The notes under the pieces were generated by a model. The model ran no database searches. It was not told the origin of the DNA and was given only the letters and a program-made list of their open reading frames with translations. From Alphaproteobacteria bacterium (GTDB lineage: Bacteria; Pseudomonadota; Alphaproteobacteria; Rs-D84): 6,355 nt of DNA. The DNA is taken from NCBI GenBank assembly GCA_016301865.1, contig JAEDOP010000044.1:1-6355 (forward strand). Direction: 5' to 3'. Of this stretch, positions 1-6,214 are shown one piece after another (position 1 is the stretch's first letter; every line of letters starts with the position of its first letter). Position numbers and translations under genes: made by a program.

Positions 1-204
1 TTTGTTGTTGATGGAATGCATGTATTGGATGTGGGGGTAATGATGGGCGCACGTAATATTTGTGTGCGTGCTGGAAATATGTGTGCGACATGGATACATA
101 ATCGGTTGGGTGTTCCGGGGTCGGTTCGTTTGTCGGTCGGGGCATATAATACAATTGATGATGTAAAGTATGCGGTTCAGGTAATAAAAGACATTATAAA
201 ATGA
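1..204 (+). CDS. sufS: SufS-type cysteine desulfurase, C-terminal fragment (5' end outside window)
   Basis: The frame is open from the first base, so this is the last 67 residues of a longer protein. It resembles the C-terminal domain of group II cysteine desulfurases, PLP enzymes that take sulfur from cysteine and hold it as a persulfide for Fe-S cluster assembly. The key segment is VRAGNMCA (residues 22-29 of the fragment), which aligns with the family's RTGHHCA motif; Cys28 (nt 82-84) would be the persulfide cysteine. The following RLGVPGSVRLSVGAYNT matches the family pattern of a small domain ending in R-x-S-x-x-x-YNT. The two histidines before the usual cysteine are replaced by Asn-Met, a modest divergence. 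The stop codon overlaps the next start as ATGA, and the next genes are sufT-like and sufE, which supports SufS rather than another class V aminotransferase. Confidence 0.88.
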   Translation, partial: FVVDGMHVLDVGVMMGARNICVRAGNMCATWIHNRLGVPGSVRLSVGAYNTIDDVKYAVQVIKDIIK

Positions 205-515
205 CATTTACAAAAGAAGATATTATTGCCACGTTAAAAACAATCTTTGACCCAGAAATCCCGGTGAATATTTGGGATATGGGTCTGGTTTATGATATTG
301 ATATTAAACCAGATTTGGTTGTTATTAAAATGACGTTTACCAGTCCGACGTGTCCGATGATGGAAGAATTGCTGGAACAGGTGCGTGCCGCCGTCCAATC
401 GGTCGCGGGTGATGTGCCAGTGCGTGTGGATTTGGTGTGGGACCCGCCATGGGATTTGTCACGTATGTCGGATGCGGCGCGTGTGGAACTGGATTTAACA
501 AACGAGGGGTGGTAG
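201..515 (+). CDS. sufT: SufT / DUF59 (MIP18-like) iron-sulfur assembly protein
   Basis: This 104-residue protein belongs to the DUF59/MIP18 family. It has the family's opening block DPEIPVNIWDMGLVYDI (residues 17-33), then a beta strand running into TSPTCPMME (47-55), where Cys51 is the conserved cysteine, and a C-terminal VRVDLVWDPPWD block (74-85). In SUF operons such proteins are called SufT and help in maturation or delivery of Fe-S clusters; the exact step is not settled for most of them. Its start overlaps the sufS stop by four bases (ATGA) with no strong Shine-Dalgarno sequence nearby, so translation is probably coupled to sufS. The phenylacetate protein PaaD is the main alternative in this family, but the sufS-sufE context argues against it. 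Confidence 0.88.
   Translation: MTFTKEDIIATLKTIFDPEIPVNIWDMGLVYDIDIKPDLVVIKMTFTSPTCPMMEELLEQVRAAVQSVAGDVPVRVDLVWDPPWDLSRMSDAARVELDLTNEGW
504..509 (+). promoter_or_regulatory. Ribosome binding site for sufE
   Basis: GAGGGG lies inside the last codons of sufT, nine bases before the ATGATG at the start of sufE. It supports initiation at 519 (or at the adjacent ATG, 522) rather than at a later methionine. Confidence 0.5.
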
Positions 516-518
516 GTC

Positions 519-881
519 ATGATGTATGCAGATATGAAAAGTATGTTGATGATGGCCGATGATCCGGCGATTCGTTTAGAAATGGTGATTGATTTTGGAA
601 AAAATCTGTCCCCAGTGCCGGATGGGGCAAGTTGTACTGAAATTTTAGGTTGTGCGTCGTTTGTTCAAATTTGTCGGTTGGGTAATCGCTTTTATGGCGT
701 GGCCGATTCGGCAATTGTGCGTGGAATTGTCGCAATACTGATTACGATGGTTGATGGGCGCGGGGCGGATGAAATAAAAAAAATGGATTTAGCGGGGGAG
801 TTTGCATCGTTGAATTTAAACCTGGGGGCGGGGCGGTTAAATGGTGTTAATTCTATGATTCGTTTTTTTCAGAATTTGTGA
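519..881 (+). CDS. sufE: SufE cysteine desulfuration protein
   Basis: SufE accepts the persulfide sulfur from SufS and passes it to the SufBCD scaffold. The 120-residue product has the SufE fold signature in order: GCASFVQI (44-51), matching the GCQSQVW active-site block, with Cys45 as the acceptor; VADSAIVRGIVAIL (61-74), matching the GDSDAAIVKGL block; and LNLNLGAGRLNGVNSMI (98-114), matching the C-terminal LSPNRRNGL-like block with its conserved arginine. The family tryptophan after the active cysteine is replaced by Gln50. It is somewhat shorter than the E. coli protein (138 residues as I recall it). Two more cysteines, 39 and 52, flank the active one. The gene follows sufT after three bases and appears to end the suf operon. 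The start could be either ATG of the ATGATG pair. Confidence 0.92.
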   Translation: MMYADMKSMLMMADDPAIRLEMVIDFGKNLSPVPDGASCTEILGCASFVQICRLGNRFYGVADSAIVRGIVAILITMVDGRGADEIKKMDLAGEFASLNLNLGAGRLNGVNSMIRFFQNL

Positions 882-887
882 TAAAAT
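879..887 (+). promoter_or_regulatory. Possible extended -10 promoter for ftsL-ftsI
   Basis: TGATAAAAT spans the sufE stop codon and reads as an extended -10 element (TG, one base, then TAAAAT, one mismatch from TATAAT). It sits about 33 bases before the ftsL ATG, a sensible distance for a short leader. No good -35 is visible 16-18 bases upstream; the region there is T-rich (861-869). A switch from Fe-S assembly to cell-division genes makes a promoter here reasonable, but the sequence evidence is weak. Confidence 0.3.
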
Positions 888-919
888 GCCGATAAAGCGT
901 GTTTGTGTGTGGGGGGATT

Positions 920-1213
920 ATGCAGAACGATGAAAAAATGTTTCAGATTGGCGTCTGGTCGGTTGGTGTGGTGCTGTTGATGACGGTAATATTACAGGTT
1001 GCGTTCCGTACACAAAATCGACAATTAAACCGCGTCAGACGGGAAATCGTTGCAACCCAACAACAAATCGCCGTGGCTGAGGCTAACTTTGCAGCATATG
1101 TGCGTCCGGAAATTTTGCGTAATTTGGTGGTAAGTATTGTGCCAAAATCGGAATTGGTCAGTTTTAATAAATCAATTGCAGTTAATGAAATTGGGTTCAA
1201 AGAAGAATTATAA
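920..1213 (+). CDS. ftsL: FtsL-like septal division protein
   Basis: This small bitopic membrane protein is called FtsL from architecture and position. From the ATG at 920 it has 97 residues: a short cytoplasmic N-terminus, one hydrophobic segment (about 8-30, containing WSVGVVLLMTVILQVAF) and a periplasmic helix rich in Arg, Gln and Glu (about 31-60) that looks like a coiled coil. After this comes a Y-x-R-P-E-I-L-like block of the sort found near the FtsL C-terminus. FtsL joins FtsB and FtsQ and activates FtsW-FtsI septal peptidoglycan synthesis. ftsI follows with no gap (stop at 1213, ATG at 1214). A G-run (911-916) lies just before the ATG, closer than ideal. An in-frame GTG at 899 would add seven residues (MFVCGGI), but has no clear ribosome binding site. 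FtsL sequences are poorly conserved, so position weighs heavily. Confidence 0.75.
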   Translation: MQNDEKMFQIGVWSVGVVLLMTVILQVAFRTQNRQLNRVRREIVATQQQIAVAEANFAAYVRPEILRNLVVSIVPKSELVSFNKSIAVNEIGFKEEL

Positions 1214-2845
1214 ATGTTCGAAGTCGGCAAGGATATTTTTAAGCATGGTTTTTCAGGCGCGCGCGGCGAGGTTGTTGGACGTAAACGTCTGGGGGTTATG
1301 TATACAGTATTTTTAATCGCATTTATGATTTTTATTGGACGAACATTACAATTGGGGATTCAGGGAACAGATAGGGCGCGTCTGGCCGGGGCAGATGGTG
1401 AATGGAATGTGCAACGTGCGGACATTGTGGACAGAAATGGTGATATATTGGCCAAGAATGTTGCGTCGGGACATATTATACTGCGTAACCGTGCCGTTCG
1501 GGAACAAGATCGGGATGCGGTTGCCCAGACGATACACCAGGCATTGCCATATGAATATTCGTTGGCGGATGCGATTGCGCTGGTTAATTCAGACAGACGA
1601 TTTATCAGACTGAAAAAATATGCCAGTGACGCACAGCGTGAAATTATTCAAAATGCGCGGCTAGAGGGGCTGGAAATTGAAAAAATTCAAACGCGTAAAT
1701 ATCCAAAACGCAGATTGTTTTCACATGTGGTCGGCTTTGTTGGGGCCGAAGGACGTGGCCTGGAAGGTGCAGAACGTATTTATGAAGATTATCTGACTGA
1801 GAATAAAGATCCATTGCAATTGTCGGTTGATTCGCGTGTTCAGTCTGTATTTTATGACCAGTTATCGTTTGCAATGCAAAAATATCAGACCAAGGCTGCG
1901 ATGGGGATGCTGATGAATTCGCGGACTGGTGAAATTATCGCTATGGTGTCTTTGCCGGATTTTGATCCAGAAAATCTGTCGGCAGATCCAGTTGCAAATC
2001 GATTGTTTAAGCCAATGCGTGGTGTGTTTGAATTGGGATCTATTTTTAAAATATTCAATACGGCATTGGCATTGGAAAATGGCATAAACAAAGAGTACTA
2101 TGTCAAAGAGCCGTTTATAATACCGGACAAGTTTGGGCGGACGGCTGCAAAAATTACTGATCTTCGCAGTTTTAAGCCACCGCGCCCATATCTGACAATT
2201 GAAGAAATTATGGTTCATTCATGTAATGTAGGCAGTGCACAAATTGCGCTGGATCTGCCGGATGGTGCACAAAAAGAATTCTTTGAAAGATTACATTTTG
2301 ATGAAGCGTTGGATTTAGAATTTGGACGTACGGAAAAACCGTTGTTGCCTAATAAGTGGGGGCCGGTTGAACGCGCGACACGTTCATATGGACATGGTGT
2401 GTCAGTGACGCCAATGCATTTGATGTTGGCGGTGAATGCGGTGACAAATGGGGGGATATATATTTATCCAACGTTGCAAAAACGTAGTGTCGGCGTGGTG
2501 CGTGGGGAACGCGTGCTGAGTGATGAAATATCTGCAAAACTGCGACCGATTATGTTGCGTGTGGCCGAAGAAACCAGTGGTAAACAGGCACGTGTTGCGG
2601 GTATTCAAATCGGTGGTAAGACTGCAACCGCCGTTAAATACACCAATGGCAAGGTTGATCATAAACGTAATGTGACTGCGTTTGCAGGAATATTCCCTGT
2701 CTATGCACCACAGTATACGATATTGGTTGTGTTGGATGAACCCCAGGGAACTAAAGAATCGTGGGGGTGGCGGACGGCAGCATGGAATGCTGTGCCGACA
2801 ACAGGAAAAATTTTAGATGGGATACTGCCGTTGCTATTTGAATAA
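1214..2845 (+). CDS. ftsI: FtsI / PBP3, class B peptidoglycan transpeptidase
   Basis: FtsI cross-links septal peptidoglycan and works with FtsW. The 543-residue product has a short cytoplasmic tail, one membrane anchor (about 25-43), and a pedestal domain starting with RADIVDRNGDILA (68-80) and including the GLEGAERIYEDYL block (182-194). The transpeptidase domain carries the nucleophile motif S276-I-F-K279 (in ELGSIFK, usually EPGSTFK), the second motif S336-C-N338 and the third motif G-G-K469-T470-A471-T-A. The usual third motif is KTG, so the glycine is replaced by alanine. SYGHGVSVTPMHL (391-403) matches the conserved GYG-G-TP block. No PASTA domain is present, and the length is normal for a proteobacterial FtsI. 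It follows ftsL directly, which favours FtsI over the elongation enzyme PBP2. murE, its usual downstream partner, is absent. Confidence 0.93.
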   Translation: MFEVGKDIFKHGFSGARGEVVGRKRLGVMYTVFLIAFMIFIGRTLQLGIQGTDRARLAGADGEWNVQRADIVDRNGDILAKNVASGHIILRNRAVREQDRDAVAQTIHQALPYEYSLADAIALVNSDRRFIRLKKYASDAQREIIQNARLEGLEIEKIQTRKYPKRRLFSHVVGFVGAEGRGLEGAERIYEDYLTENKDPLQLSVDSRVQSVFYDQLSFAMQKYQTKAAMGMLMNSRTGEIIAMVSLPDFDPENLSADPVANRLFKPMRGVFELGSIFKIFNTALALENGINKEYYVKEPFIIPDKFGRTAAKITDLRSFKPPRPYLTIEEIMVHSCNVGSAQIALDLPDGAQKEFFERLHFDEALDLEFGRTEKPLLPNKWGPVERATRSYGHGVSVTPMHLMLAVNAVTNGGIYIYPTLQKRSVGVVRGERVLSDEISAKLRPIMLRVAEETSGKQARVAGIQIGGKTATAVKYTNGKVDHKRNVTAFAGIFPVYAPQYTILVVLDEPQGTKESWGWRTAAWNAVPTTGKILDGILPLLFE

Positions 2846-2859
2846 AATTGAATTATAAT
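2831..2859 (+). promoter_or_regulatory. Sigma70-type promoter for the recJ operon
   Basis: TTGCTA (2831-2836, four of six matches to TTGACA) is followed after exactly 17 bases by a perfect TATAAT (2854-2859). The -35 lies inside the last ftsI codons and the -10 just after the ftsI stop. Transcription would begin at about 2866, leaving a leader of roughly 20 bases before the TTG start of recJ. It is the best promoter match I found in the window and probably drives recJ, the NrnA-like gene, lolA and tatB. Confidence 0.6.
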
Positions 2860-2891
2860 GCACTTGATAATAAAAAAAGAGAAGTGCGTTG
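2856..2891 (+). repeat. Inverted repeat spanning the -10 box and the recJ start
   Basis: GCACTT (2860-2865) and AAGTGC (2882-2887) are perfect inverted copies around a 16-base A-rich loop. Outward pairing continues through 2856-2859 with 2888-2891 (U-G, A-U, A-U, U-G), giving about ten pairs with two wobbles. The left arm overlaps the -10 box and the right arm contains the TTG start codon of recJ. It could act as an operator in DNA or as a start-codon hairpin in RNA that reads through from ftsI. There is no T-tract after it, so it does not look like an intrinsic terminator. A six-base core could also be chance. Confidence 0.35.
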
Positions 2892-4625
2892 AGTAGTAGA
2901 ATAGTAGAGAAGTCCATGCTGGGCAAGGCATGGGTGTTGGCGGATTGTATTGATAATGTGAACTCGGATGATTTGGTCAAAAAAATTTTGGCCGGCCGTG
3001 GGGTTCTGGCAGATGCAGATGTAAAGAAATTTCTGAATCCATCAATCAAAGAATATATGCCAAATCCATCGGTGTTGATGGATATGGATAATGCCGCCCG
3101 TATAATCGCAGATGCCGTACAGAATGGCGATAAAATTGCAATATATGGTGATTATGATGTTGATGGGATTACGTCAACGGCTGTGTTGGTAAAGTATTTA
3201 CGCGCAATACATGCGGATGTTATATGGCATTTGCCCACGCGTGAGGGTGAAGGTTATGGCCTGAATAACGAAGCAATTGACGAAATTGTCGCAAATGGCG
3301 TGAAATTACTGATTACTGTCGATTGTGGAATAAGCGGTATTAGCGAGGTTGCACATGCACGGGATTATGGATTGCGGGTTGTTGTGACGGATCATCATTC
3401 GCCGGATAGTATCTTGCCCGACGCAGATGCGGTGGTGAATCCTAAACGCGTGGATGATGCGTCGGGGTTGACGTATTTGGCCGGGGTTGGTGTTGCGTTT
3501 TTGACATTGGTTGCAACAAATCGTGAATTAAAAAGCCGTGGATTGGGACTGGATAATTCAGAACTGATGAATTTTATGGATTTAGTCGCATTGGGGACAA
3601 TTTGTGATACTATGCCATTGGTGGGATTGAATCGTGCATTTGTTGCGACGGGGCTGAAAGTATTGGGGTTGCGTCAAAACCTGGGGCTGCGGGTGTTGAT
3701 GGATATTGCCGGAATAAAACAGCCGTCAGTGTATGCAGCAGGCTTTGCGATTGGGCCGCGATTGAATGCGGCGGGACGATTGGATTCGGCGGCGCCGGCT
3801 TTGGAATTGTTGTTAACGGATAATCCCTTGATTGCAAATGATTTGGCAAATAAATTGCATGTGATGAATCAGGAACGTATTGATATCCAAAATGCAATTA
3901 TGCTGCGGGCGTGTGAAATGGCCGAAGATTGCTGTAAGGCCGGACGTTGCAGTTTGTTTGTCTGTGGTGAAAATTGGCACGGTGGCGTGATGGGGATTAT
4001 CGCAGGGCGACTGAAAGATAAATATAATCTGCCGTCGTGTGTGGCGACTAAATCAGACGGGATGATAAATGGTTCGGGGCGTTCAATTGCGGGGGTGGAT
4101 TTAGGAAAAATTATTCACGATGCGTTGGCCGCCGGTGTTATTAGCGAAGGTGGCGGCCATGCCGCAGCAGCGGGATTTTCATTGGCGGTGGAAAATGAAA
4201 GTACGTTTTGTGAATTTTTGGAAAATGCGGTCAAAGAACAATTGAATGGTGAAATGCCGGCACCTGAATTGGTTGTAGATGCAGAAATAGATGCAGGTGC
4301 GGCAAATATGCGGTTGGTCAAAAAAATGGCGGCGTTGGCACCGTTCGGTCAGGGAAATCCAGAACCAACGTTGGTGCTGCGTGGTGGGGTATTACGATAT
4401 GCATCGGTTATGGGGGGCGGTGCACATTTGCGTGGGGTAATTAATACCAGTGCAGGTACACAGGTGTCCTTTGTTGGGTTTAATCTGGTTGGAACGCCGG
4501 TGGGTGATTTTTTACTGGACGATGTTAATGTAAATACTAAAATAATGTTGCTGGGCAAGTTAAAAGAAAATGAATACAACGGTCGTGTTAATGCACAGTT
4601 TTTTGTAGAAGATGTGGCGATATAA
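2889..4625 (+). CDS. recJ: RecJ single-strand-specific 5'-3' DNA exonuclease
   Basis: RecJ degrades single-stranded DNA 5' to 3' in recombination and mismatch or excision repair, using two metal ions. The 578-residue product has the full DHH/DHHA1 set: GDYDVDGITSTA (87-98), VDCGIS (144-149), TDHH (167-170) and the CDTMP block (239-243). Next come the RecJ-typical GPRLNAAGRLDSA (289-301), then in DHHA1 WHGGVMGI (363-370), GSGRS (395-399) and GGGHAAAAGF (421-430). An OB-like C-terminal part begins near PFGQGNPEP (485-493). The length is normal for RecJ. A TTG start at 2889 is preferred because VEKSMLGKAW (6-15) resembles the VxRSxxGRRW opening I recall from alphaproteobacterial RecJ; the next in-frame ATG (2916) would cut through that block. 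An in-frame TGA at 2865 limits extension upstream. The Shine-Dalgarno sequence before the TTG is poor (AGAGAAG at 2878-2884). Confidence 0.93.
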   Translation: MSSRIVEKSMLGKAWVLADCIDNVNSDDLVKKILAGRGVLADADVKKFLNPSIKEYMPNPSVLMDMDNAARIIADAVQNGDKIAIYGDYDVDGITSTAVLVKYLRAIHADVIWHLPTREGEGYGLNNEAIDEIVANGVKLLITVDCGISGISEVAHARDYGLRVVVTDHHSPDSILPDADAVVNPKRVDDASGLTYLAGVGVAFLTLVATNRELKSRGLGLDNSELMNFMDLVALGTICDTMPLVGLNRAFVATGLKVLGLRQNLGLRVLMDIAGIKQPSVYAAGFAIGPRLNAAGRLDSAAPALELLLTDNPLIANDLANKLHVMNQERIDIQNAIMLRACEMAEDCCKAGRCSLFVCGENWHGGVMGIIAGRLKDKYNLPSCVATKSDGMINGSGRSIAGVDLGKIIHDALAAGVISEGGGHAAAAGFSLAVENESTFCEFLENAVKEQLNGEMPAPELVVDAEIDAGAANMRLVKKMAALAPFGQGNPEPTLVLRGGVLRYASVMGGGAHLRGVINTSAGTQVSFVGFNLVGTPVGDFLLDDVNVNTKIMLLGKLKENEYNGRVNAQFFVEDVAI

Positions 4626-4637
4626 AGATAGGTTGGT

Positions 4638-5588
4638 ATGGAACAAAGCATAAAGGAATTTTTTGAACGCGTAAGAAATGCAAAATCGATTGCCATTATG
4701 GGACATAAAAACCCAGATGGTGATTCGCTGTGCAGTGTGTTGGCGTTGGCGCATTTAATCGAAGAAAACTTTGGTATCAGTCCCGTTTGTGTCTATGATG
4801 GAAATATTCCAGAAAACTTGTCAAATGTGCCGTTGCGACCACGGATTAAATATTTTGAACGCGTCGATATGAACCAGCACTTTGATTTAGCCATTGTGAT
4901 GGATTATGGAAATCCGGTGCATGTTGGTGGACCACAGCCGATTGTTGATAAAGCAGATTTTGTAATCGAAATAGATCATCATAAAAACGAAAATAATATT
5001 GGGCAATTGTGCATAAATGACGAAAATGCCGCGGCAACTGCGGTTATTGTTTATCGGATAATGCGGGCGGGTGGACTTAGCCTGGATTCGCGTACGGCGG
5101 ATTTATTGGCGTTGGCAATATTGACAGATACAGGGAATTTTAAATTCGCCCGTAATGGTGATGCACTGCGTATTATGGCGGACTTGGTTGACAGTGGTGT
5201 TAATATTCGCGAGTTAATTGAATTGATGAATAATAAACCACGCAAAACTGTACAGTTAGAGGCACGAACCGCCGCCAATGCAGAATTTTTCTATCATGGG
5301 CGATTGGCGTTGGCTGTGGTTGAAAAAAAGGATTATAAGTACCTGGACGGGCGTGGGGAAATGGCGTTAAGTTTACTGGGACAGATTCAAGGTGTGGAAT
5401 ATATAGTTTTACTAAAAGAGCAAAAGCCCGAGCAAATTGGCGTTTCTATTCGCAGTCGGAAAAAAACAATAGATAAAATTGCAATTGCGCTGGGCGGCGG
5501 CGGTCATGAAAGGGCCGCAGGTGCGGTTGTGCGTGATAATATGGCCAATGTGCGGGCGCGTGTGTTAGAACTGTTCAAGGGGGAATAA
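4638..5588 (+). CDS. nrnA: DHH/DHHA1 phosphoesterase, NrnA-like (oligoribonuclease / pAp phosphatase type)
   Basis: The 316-residue product has the motifs of the NrnA branch of DHH phosphoesterases: GHKNPDGDS (22-30), an aspartate after a hydrophobic strand (D89 in VMDYG), IDHHKNEN (112-119), LTDTGNFKF (162-170), IRSRKKTIDKIAIALGGGGH (271-290) and RAAGA (292-296). In characterised members this enzyme degrades 2-5 nt RNA and some cyclic-dinucleotide breakdown products, and removes the 3' phosphate from pAp. Which of these it does here cannot be read from sequence. The length matches the family (about 310-330) and is well short of RecJ, and the RecJ-specific GPRLNAAGR block is absent. It starts 12 bases after recJ with an AGG five bases before the ATG. 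The gene symbol follows the family, not proof of orthology. Confidence 0.85.
   Translation: MEQSIKEFFERVRNAKSIAIMGHKNPDGDSLCSVLALAHLIEENFGISPVCVYDGNIPENLSNVPLRPRIKYFERVDMNQHFDLAIVMDYGNPVHVGGPQPIVDKADFVIEIDHHKNENNIGQLCINDENAAATAVIVYRIMRAGGLSLDSRTADLLALAILTDTGNFKFARNGDALRIMADLVDSGVNIRELIELMNNKPRKTVQLEARTAANAEFFYHGRLALAVVEKKDYKYLDGRGEMALSLLGQIQGVEYIVLLKEQKPEQIGVSIRSRKKTIDKIAIALGGGGHERAAGAVVRDNMANVRARVLELFKGE
5577..5583 (+). promoter_or_regulatory. Ribosome binding site for lolA
   Basis: AAGGGGG lies in the last codons of the NrnA-like gene, nine bases before the lolA ATG. A second AAGGGG (5587-5592) touches the ATG and is too close to work well. The first copy supports the start at 5593 and coupling with the upstream gene. 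Confidence 0.5.
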
Positions 5589-5592
5589 GGGG

Positions 5593-6207
5593 ATGAAAAA
5601 ATTTTTTTGTGCGTTGTTTATTGCCGGGGTGGCATGTTGTGCAAATGCAGCGGTGGATGATGCGCTGGTTAAACAGGCAGAAAAGTATCTGAATTCCATT
5701 ACTGGGTTAAGTGGGGAATTTGTTCAAACCGCATCTGGCAAGCAACAGGCCGGGGATTTTGCAATGCTGCGTCCGGGGCGGGTGCGATTGGACTATGATA
5801 ATATGCCGGTGCAATTAATTTCAGATGGCAGTGATTTGTATTTCTTTGATAAATCTTTGGATCAGATTACAACAGTGCCGATTACTAGTACGCCCGCCGG
5901 TATTTTGGTGCGGAAAAATATTGACCTGGTGAATGCAGATATTAACGTTGTGGAAACAACAAATTGGAAAAATTCATTCGCGTTAAAAATGAATCTGCGT
6001 GGGCAAGAGGGGCTGGGGCATATGACGGTTGTTTTTGATAAATCGCCAATTAAACTAAATTCATGGACCGTTGTTGATGCAACAGGTGCAAAAACAGATG
6101 TGGCGTTTCGCGATTTGCGTGAAAAAAACCAGTTTGCCAAAGATTTCTTTCAAATTCAGCGTCATAAAACAATCAGTACCAGCGGTGGCGATGATTACTA
6201 TGATTAA
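5593..6207 (+). CDS. lolA: LolA-like periplasmic lipoprotein carrier
   Basis: LolA takes lipoproteins from the LolCDE transporter and carries them through the periplasm to the outer membrane. The 204-residue product begins with a clear Sec signal peptide: MKK, a hydrophobic core (about 4-16) and ANA as the likely cleavage site after residue 19. The mature part starts with an amphipathic helix and YLNSITGLSGEFVQT (32-46). It then has GDFAMLRPGRVRLDY (54-68), the hallmark block with the conserved arginines, ISDGSDLYFFDKSLDQIT (76-93) and TPAGIL (100-105), all in LolA order. NQFAKDFFQI (179-188) matches the family's last strand. The C-terminus is acidic and polar (STSGGDDYYD). The gap to the upstream gene is four bases and to tatB seven. 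No convincing lipobox is present, so the protein should be soluble. Confidence 0.88.
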   Translation: MKKFFCALFIAGVACCANAAVDDALVKQAEKYLNSITGLSGEFVQTASGKQQAGDFAMLRPGRVRLDYDNMPVQLISDGSDLYFFDKSLDQITTVPITSTPAGILVRKNIDLVNADINVVETTNWKNSFALKMNLRGQEGLGHMTVVFDKSPIKLNSWTVVDATGAKTDVAFRDLREKNQFAKDFFQIQRHKTISTSGGDDYYD

Positions 6208-6214
6208 ATAAGTT

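Noticed and set aside
899..922. GTG start for ftsL at 899.
   Set aside because: The added residues MFVCGGI look unlike an FtsL N-terminus and no ribosome binding site precedes it. The ATG at 920 gives a conventional short cytoplasmic tail.
886..933. Short reading frame of 15 codons (MPIKRVCVWGDYAER) between sufE and ftsL, overlapping the ftsL start.
   Set aside because: It has no ribosome binding site, overlaps the candidate -10 and the ftsL start, and has no recognisable leader-peptide features such as repeated regulatory codons.
1862..2218. Antisense open frame of 118 codons opposite ftsI, the longest minus-strand frame in a coding region.
   Set aside because: It is rich in Cys, His and Phe with no domain pattern, and lies wholly opposite well-conserved FtsI motifs. 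It is best explained as a shadow of that gene, as are the other minus-strand frames.
2856..2891. Intrinsic terminator for ftsI.
   Set aside because: The stem is AU-rich at its base, the loop is long (16 bases), and no T-tract follows on the + strand.
5620..5643. Lipobox in the LolA signal peptide (two cysteines, residues 15-16).
   Set aside because: The -3 position is Gly and the stretch ends in a better signal peptidase I site (ANA). LolA proteins are soluble carriers.
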